A stretch of 64,000 nt of DNA, from NCBI RefSeq assembly GCF_028069725.1, contig NZ_JANEWG010000023.1, positions 1-64,000 of the forward strand. The letters run 5' to 3'. A program made the position numbers and the translations under genes. Shown here piece after piece: positions 60,715 to 64,000 of the stretch (position 1 is the first letter of the stretch; each line of letters starts with the position of its first letter). The notes under the pieces are model-generated. The model saw only the letters and a program-made list of their open reading frames with translations. It was not told the origin of the DNA and made no database searches. Origin of the DNA: Citrobacter sp. Awk 4. GTDB lineage: Bacteria > Pseudomonadota > Gammaproteobacteria > Enterobacterales > Enterobacteriaceae.

Positions 60715-61225
60715 GCTTTTGATTCCGTGCAAGCATCAATACGTCCGGATTTACTCTGACGCCACTGCGCGAGAGGGCATCCAGATTAACGGAGAATCTG
60801 ACTTCATTATTGTTAATAATCAAACAAAAAGCGCTGCCGATAATACACTCGGGATTTTGTTCTGCAATTAATAACAATGCCTTAGAAGGATATTTATTCG
60901 TTAATTCCACTTGATAAGTAGGGGATTCATTTCCGAAATAAAAACCATCGCAACGCGCGGTCAGAGCTTCCTGTTCCGAGCGGATGATAACAGGCTGGTA
61001 GGGTAATGACCCCGAATGACTATCTCCAAGTTCGCTGGTGAAACGAGACGAGGAGAAAATACACAACCTTGGTGCTTCTGATAACGAAGGCCAGCGTGTA
61101 TAGCTGACGATGCCAGAAACTATCGAACGCACAGATTTGGCTTCGTCTGTCATGCTCGCAGCGCAAAGTGGCAATCCTGCCAGTAATAGCGTTAGCAGTA
61201 ATATGAGTCGGTGAGAAAATATCAT
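60707..61225 (-). CDS. yfiR: YfiR, periplasmic inhibitor of DgcN
   Basis: 172 residues with a signal peptide cleaved near LPLCAAS. DUF4154 family: [20 protein letters not shown] and LCIFSSSRF. Cys residues suited to redox-controlled disulphides ([15 protein letters not shown]) are present; YfiR is a redox-sensitive repressor of YfiN in Pseudomonas. First gene of the yfiRNB operon. Confidence 0.94.
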   Translation of the reverse strand: MIFSHRLILLLTLLLAGLPLCAASMTDEAKSVRSIVSGIVSYTRWPSLSEAPRLCIFSSSRFTSELGDSHSGSLPYQPVIIRSEQEALTARCDGFYFGNESPTYQVELTNKYPSKALLLIAEQNPECIIGSAFCLIINNNEVRFSVNLDALSRSGVRVNPDVLMLARNQKHG

Positions 61226-61382
61226 GAACAGGTCCTCACCAGCATCAGTCGTAAAGCATTTAAATACATCCGTGATCGTTTACAACAAAATAACAGTATT
61301 TTGCCTGATAGTCATTACACCATACAGGTAATAGATGTCTCTTAAGGTCAATCTTATGCAATATTTATCCGGAAGGTTTTTA

Positions 61383-61757
61383 TTAATTGAGCCGCATGGC
61401 GCTTGCACCTTCGTCAGTCCCTTTTTGCCAGGCGTTGCGTATCTCACTGGCATTTTCTACGGTGTCGCAGCTCGCAGGGAATGTTTTCCCTGCGAGGCCT
61501 CTGGCATACGCTAAATCTTGCTTACAGGTTTTTCGCTGACCTTCCGCATAGCCTTTAAGGTATTGCGTCCGGTCGACTTCCGGGTCATTAAAGGTATCGG
61601 CAAGCATGTCATTATCTTTAACGGCATATCCTGCAATGGCATCTTCAATTCCGGCATCGTACCAGTCAGTACCGGTCCAGGTTGGGGAGAACGTATAAGG
61701 ATTTATCTGACATCCGCTGAGAAATAGTGTGAGTAGCGCGCCCGCGAATCGCTTCAT
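61383..61757 (-). CDS. yfiL: YfiL, DUF2799 lipoprotein
   Basis: 124 residues from ATG 61757 (MKRFAGALLTLFLSGCQ), with a lipobox at LFLSGC. The body has repeated DUF2799 blocks (DWYDAGIEDAIAGYA, YLKGYAEGQRKTC, IRNAWQKGTDEGASA). Conserved in enterobacteria between yfiR and aroF; the role is unknown. Faces away from aroF. Confidence 0.9.
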   Translation of the reverse strand: MKRFAGALLTLFLSGCQINPYTFSPTWTGTDWYDAGIEDAIAGYAVKDNDMLADTFNDPEVDRTQYLKGYAEGQRKTCKQDLAYARGLAGKTFPASCDTVENASEIRNAWQKGTDEGASAMRLN

Positions 61758-61808
61758 TGCCTGTGCTCCTGTGTTTTTCAAAGCATAGCGGATGAATAAA
61801 TATTATGG

Positions 61809-61903
61809 TGTAAATTTATTGGTACGGAAATGCGCTGATCAGTTGCGCTAAAATTGAATGCTGTAAATTAATATTTACGGAATATGGATTGAAATCTTTA
61901 CTT
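61809..61903 (+). promoter_or_regulatory. TyrR boxes of aroF
   Basis: Three sites resemble TGTAAA-N6-TTTACA: 61809-61826 (TGTAAATTTATTGGTACG), 61862-61879 (TGTAAATTAATATTTACG, strongest) and 61886-61903 (TGGATTGAAATCTTTACT). E. coli aroF has the same three-box layout, through which TyrR with tyrosine represses transcription. Confidence 0.82.
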
Positions 61904-61971
61904 GTTGTGTTATCGTTACGTCATCCTCGCTGAGGAAAACTATCGCAAACGAGCTAAACAGGATCACCATC

Positions 61972-63042
61972 ATGCAAAAAGACGCGCTGAACAACGTACA
62001 CATCACTGACGAACAGGTTCTGATGACGCCAGAACAACTGAAAGCGGAGTTCCCGCTGAGTTTGTCACAAGAGGCGCAAATCGCCCAGTCACGCAAAATC
62101 ATCTCTGACATTATCGCTGGTCGCGATCCTCGTCTGCTGGTGGTGTGTGGACCCTGTTCTATTCATGATCCTGAAACTGCGCTGGAATATGCTCGTCGAT
62201 TTAAAGCCCTTGCCGAAGAGGTCAGCGATAGCCTCTACCTGGTGATGCGCGTCTATTTTGAAAAACCCCGTACTACCGTTGGCTGGAAAGGGTTGATTAA
62301 CGATCCCCATATGGATGGCTCTTTTGATGTGGAAGCCGGATTGAAAATTGCGCGTCAGCTACTGGTTGATCTGGTCAATCTGGGACTGCCATTGGCTACC
62401 GAGGCGTTGGATCCTAACAGCCCGCAATACCTGGGCGATCTGTTCAGTTGGTCCGCCATTGGCGCTCGTACCACTGAATCTCAAACTCACCGCGAAATGG
62501 CATCGGGTCTTTCTATGCCGGTTGGGTTTAAAAATGGTACGGATGGCAGTCTGGCGACCGCGATCAATGCGATGCGTGCTGCGGCACAGTCGCACCGTTT
62601 CGTCGGGATCAATCAGGCGGGTCAGGTCGCGCTGTTGCAGACTCAGGGTAATCCTGATGGCCATGTGATACTGCGCGGCGGCAAAGCGCCTAACTACAGC
62701 CCTGCCGATGTCGCACAATGCGAAAAAGAGATGGAACAGGCAGGACTGCATCCTTCTCTGATGGTAGATTGCAGCCATGGTAACTCGAATAAAGATTACC
62801 GCCGTCAGCCTGCCGTGGCTGAGTCTGTGGTTGCGCAGATTAAAGATGGAAATCGCTCAATCATTGGTTTAATGATTGAAAGTAATATTCACGAAGGCAA
62901 CCAATCTTCTGAGCAGCCGCGCAGCGATATGAAATACGGTGTGTCTGTGACAGATGCGTGTATTAGCTGGGAAACCACTGACGCACTGCTGCGTGAAATT
63001 CGTGGAAATTTGAACGGTCATCTGGCGGCGCGTGTAGCATAA
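61972..63042 (+). CDS. aroF: DAHP synthase, tyrosine-sensitive
   Basis: 356 residues, the E. coli length. It joins phosphoenolpyruvate and erythrose-4-phosphate at the entry of the shikimate pathway. Visible are [56 protein letters not shown] and the metal-binding [10 protein letters not shown]. Position before tyrA and the TyrR boxes identify the Tyr-inhibited isozyme rather than AroG or AroH. Confidence 0.98.
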   Translation: MQKDALNNVHITDEQVLMTPEQLKAEFPLSLSQEAQIAQSRKIISDIIAGRDPRLLVVCGPCSIHDPETALEYARRFKALAEEVSDSLYLVMRVYFEKPRTTVGWKGLINDPHMDGSFDVEAGLKIARQLLVDLVNLGLPLATEALDPNSPQYLGDLFSWSAIGARTTESQTHREMASGLSMPVGFKNGTDGSLATAINAMRAAAQSHRFVGINQAGQVALLQTQGNPDGHVILRGGKAPNYSPADVAQCEKEMEQAGLHPSLMVDCSHGNSNKDYRRQPAVAESVVAQIKDGNRSIIGLMIESNIHEGNQSSEQPRSDMKYGVSVTDACISWETTDALLREIRGNLNGHLAARVA

Positions 63043-63052
63043 GAGGCTTGTT

Positions 63053-64000
63053 ATGGTTGCTGAGTTGACCGCGTTACGCGATCAAATAGATGAAGTGGAT
63101 AAGGCGCTGCTGGATTTGCTGGCGCGCCGTCTGGAATTGGTGGCTGAAGTCGGTGAAGTCAAAAGCCGCTTTGGATTGCCGATTTACGTACCTGAACGTG
63201 AGGCCACGATGTTGGCTTCGCGTCGTGCTGAGGCTCAGGCGATGGGGGTTCCGCCCGATCTCATCGAAGATGTGCTGCGCCGGGTCATGCGTGAGTCTTA
63301 CTCCAGTGAGAATGACAAAGGGTTTAAGACTCTTTGCCCTTCTCTGCGCCCGGTGGTTATTGTCGGCGGCGCCGGTCAAATGGGGCAACTGTTCGAGAAA
63401 ATGCTCACCCTTTCAGGGTATCAGGTACGCATCCTTGAGCAGCAAGACTGGGATCGTGCACAGGAGATTGTTGCAGATGCCGGGATGGTGATTGTCAGCG
63501 TGCCGATCCACGTTACCGAACAGGTGATCGCAAAATTACCGCGTTTACCGGCCGACTGCATTCTGGTCGATCTGGCATCAGTGAAAAACGGTCCGTTGCA
63601 GGCGATGCTGGCGGCGCACGCCGGACCGGTTCTTGGTCTGCATCCGATGTTTGGTCCGGACAGCGGCAGTCTGGCAAAACAGGTGGTGGTTTGGTGCGAT
63701 GGTCGCCAGCCGGAGGCCTATCAGTGGTTCCTGGAACAAATTCAGGTCTGGGGAGCACGCCTGCACCGTATCAGCGCTGTCGAACACGATCAAAATATGG
63801 CGTTTATTCAGGCGTTGCGCCATTTTGCGACCTTCGCTTACGGGCTGCATTTAGCAGAGGAGAATGTCCAGCTTGAACAGTTGCTGGCGCTTTCTTCGCC
63901 TATTTATCGCCTTGAACTGGCAATGGTGGGACGCCTGTTCGCTCAGGATCCGCAGTTGTATGCTGATATTATTATGTCGTCAGAAAGCAACCTTGCGTTG
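63053..64000 (+). CDS. tyrA: chorismate mutase/prephenate dehydrogenase, 5' part
   Basis: Starts at ATG 63053, 10 nt after aroF, and is open to the window end (316 codons seen of about 373). The N-terminal ~90 residues are an AroQ chorismate mutase ([40 protein letters not shown]); the NAD-binding site follows ([20 protein letters not shown]), then prephenate dehydrogenase residues [14 protein letters not shown] and [15 protein letters not shown]. It makes 4-hydroxyphenylpyruvate for tyrosine. Truncated only by the window. Confidence 0.97.
   Translation, partial: MVAELTALRDQIDEVDKALLDLLARRLELVAEVGEVKSRFGLPIYVPEREATMLASRRAEAQAMGVPPDLIEDVLRRVMRESYSSENDKGFKTLCPSLRPVVIVGGAGQMGQLFEKMLTLSGYQVRILEQQDWDRAQEIVADAGMVIVSVPIHVTEQVIAKLPRLPADCILVDLASVKNGPLQAMLAAHAGPVLGLHPMFGPDSGSLAKQVVVWCDGRQPEAYQWFLEQIQVWGARLHRISAVEHDQNMAFIQALRHFATFAYGLHLAEENVQLEQLLALSSPIYRLELAMVGRLFAQDPQLYADIIMSSESNLAL

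Overview
The window is an enterobacterial chromosome segment. The housekeeping backbone (intA-ssrA-smpB-ratAB-bamE-recN-nadK-grpE-corB-corE-ffh-rpsP-rimM-trmD-rplS ... yfiB-yfiN-yfiR-yfiL-aroF-tyrA) follows the E. coli/Salmonella gene order with near-identical recalled proteins. The extra DUF2946/PepSY pair before yfiB and the accessory content suggest Citrobacter or a close relative; the genus is an inference, not something the sequence proves.

Region 1 (1-8.1 kb) is accessory metabolism: the end of a TPR protein, a scar zone with insertion-sequence debris and an arsD remnant, then a catabolic cluster. The cluster has a three-part TRAP transporter (DctP/DctQ/DctM), a PfkB-type kinase, a 2-hydroxyacid dehydrogenase, a LacI-type regulator and a KguE-like isomerase/epimerase. 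The gene set matches 2-ketogluconate utilisation (kguK, kguD, ptxS-like, kguE) with a TRAP importer in place of the usual KguT permease. Two near-identical palindromes, one filling the spacer of the transporter promoter and one before kguE, look like the regulator's operators.

Region 2 (8.1-15.3 kb) is a small element integrated at the 3' end of the tmRNA gene: a truncated EAL-domain gene with an IS3-like scar, a BRO-N protein, a YfjJ/inovirus Gp2-type protein with an HUH-like motif, a serine-recombinase-like protein lacking a key arginine, two unknown proteins (one with an 11-G tract), an AlpA regulator and a CP4-57 IntA-type integrase. It resembles a decayed phage-satellite-like element. 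Its far attachment site was not found in the window.

Region 3 (15.3-27.1 kb) is backbone: tmRNA and SmpB (trans-translation), ratAB, bamE, SOS-controlled recN, nadK, heat-shock grpE, corB/corE, ffh, and the rpsP-rimM-trmD-rplS operon.

Region 4 (27.1-57.0 kb) is an apparently complete P2-family prophage of the 186 type, inserted in the last codons of rplS. A 15-bp core (GAGCGTCTTAACTAA) is repeated at both ends. All P2 structural, packaging and lysis genes are present, with a 186-type cos sequence, CI/CII/Apl-type control, Fil, gpA and an SOS box before a DinI/Tum-like operon. Non-standard cargo: a second, ATPase-only terminase paralogue coupled between P and Q; a compact module of 33-, 63- and 143-residue proteins with overlapping divergent start codons in the P2 cargo site between A and Q; a CI repressor with two tandem DNA-binding domains; and a membrane protein with a WYL-like tail translationally coupled to cI. 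These four are the best candidates for undescribed biology.

Region 5 (57.0-64.0 kb) is backbone again: the native rplS terminator, DUF2946 and PepSY membrane proteins (probably metal-related), the YfiBNR cyclic-di-GMP signalling system, yfiL, and aroF-tyrA with TyrR boxes. tyrA runs off the window end.
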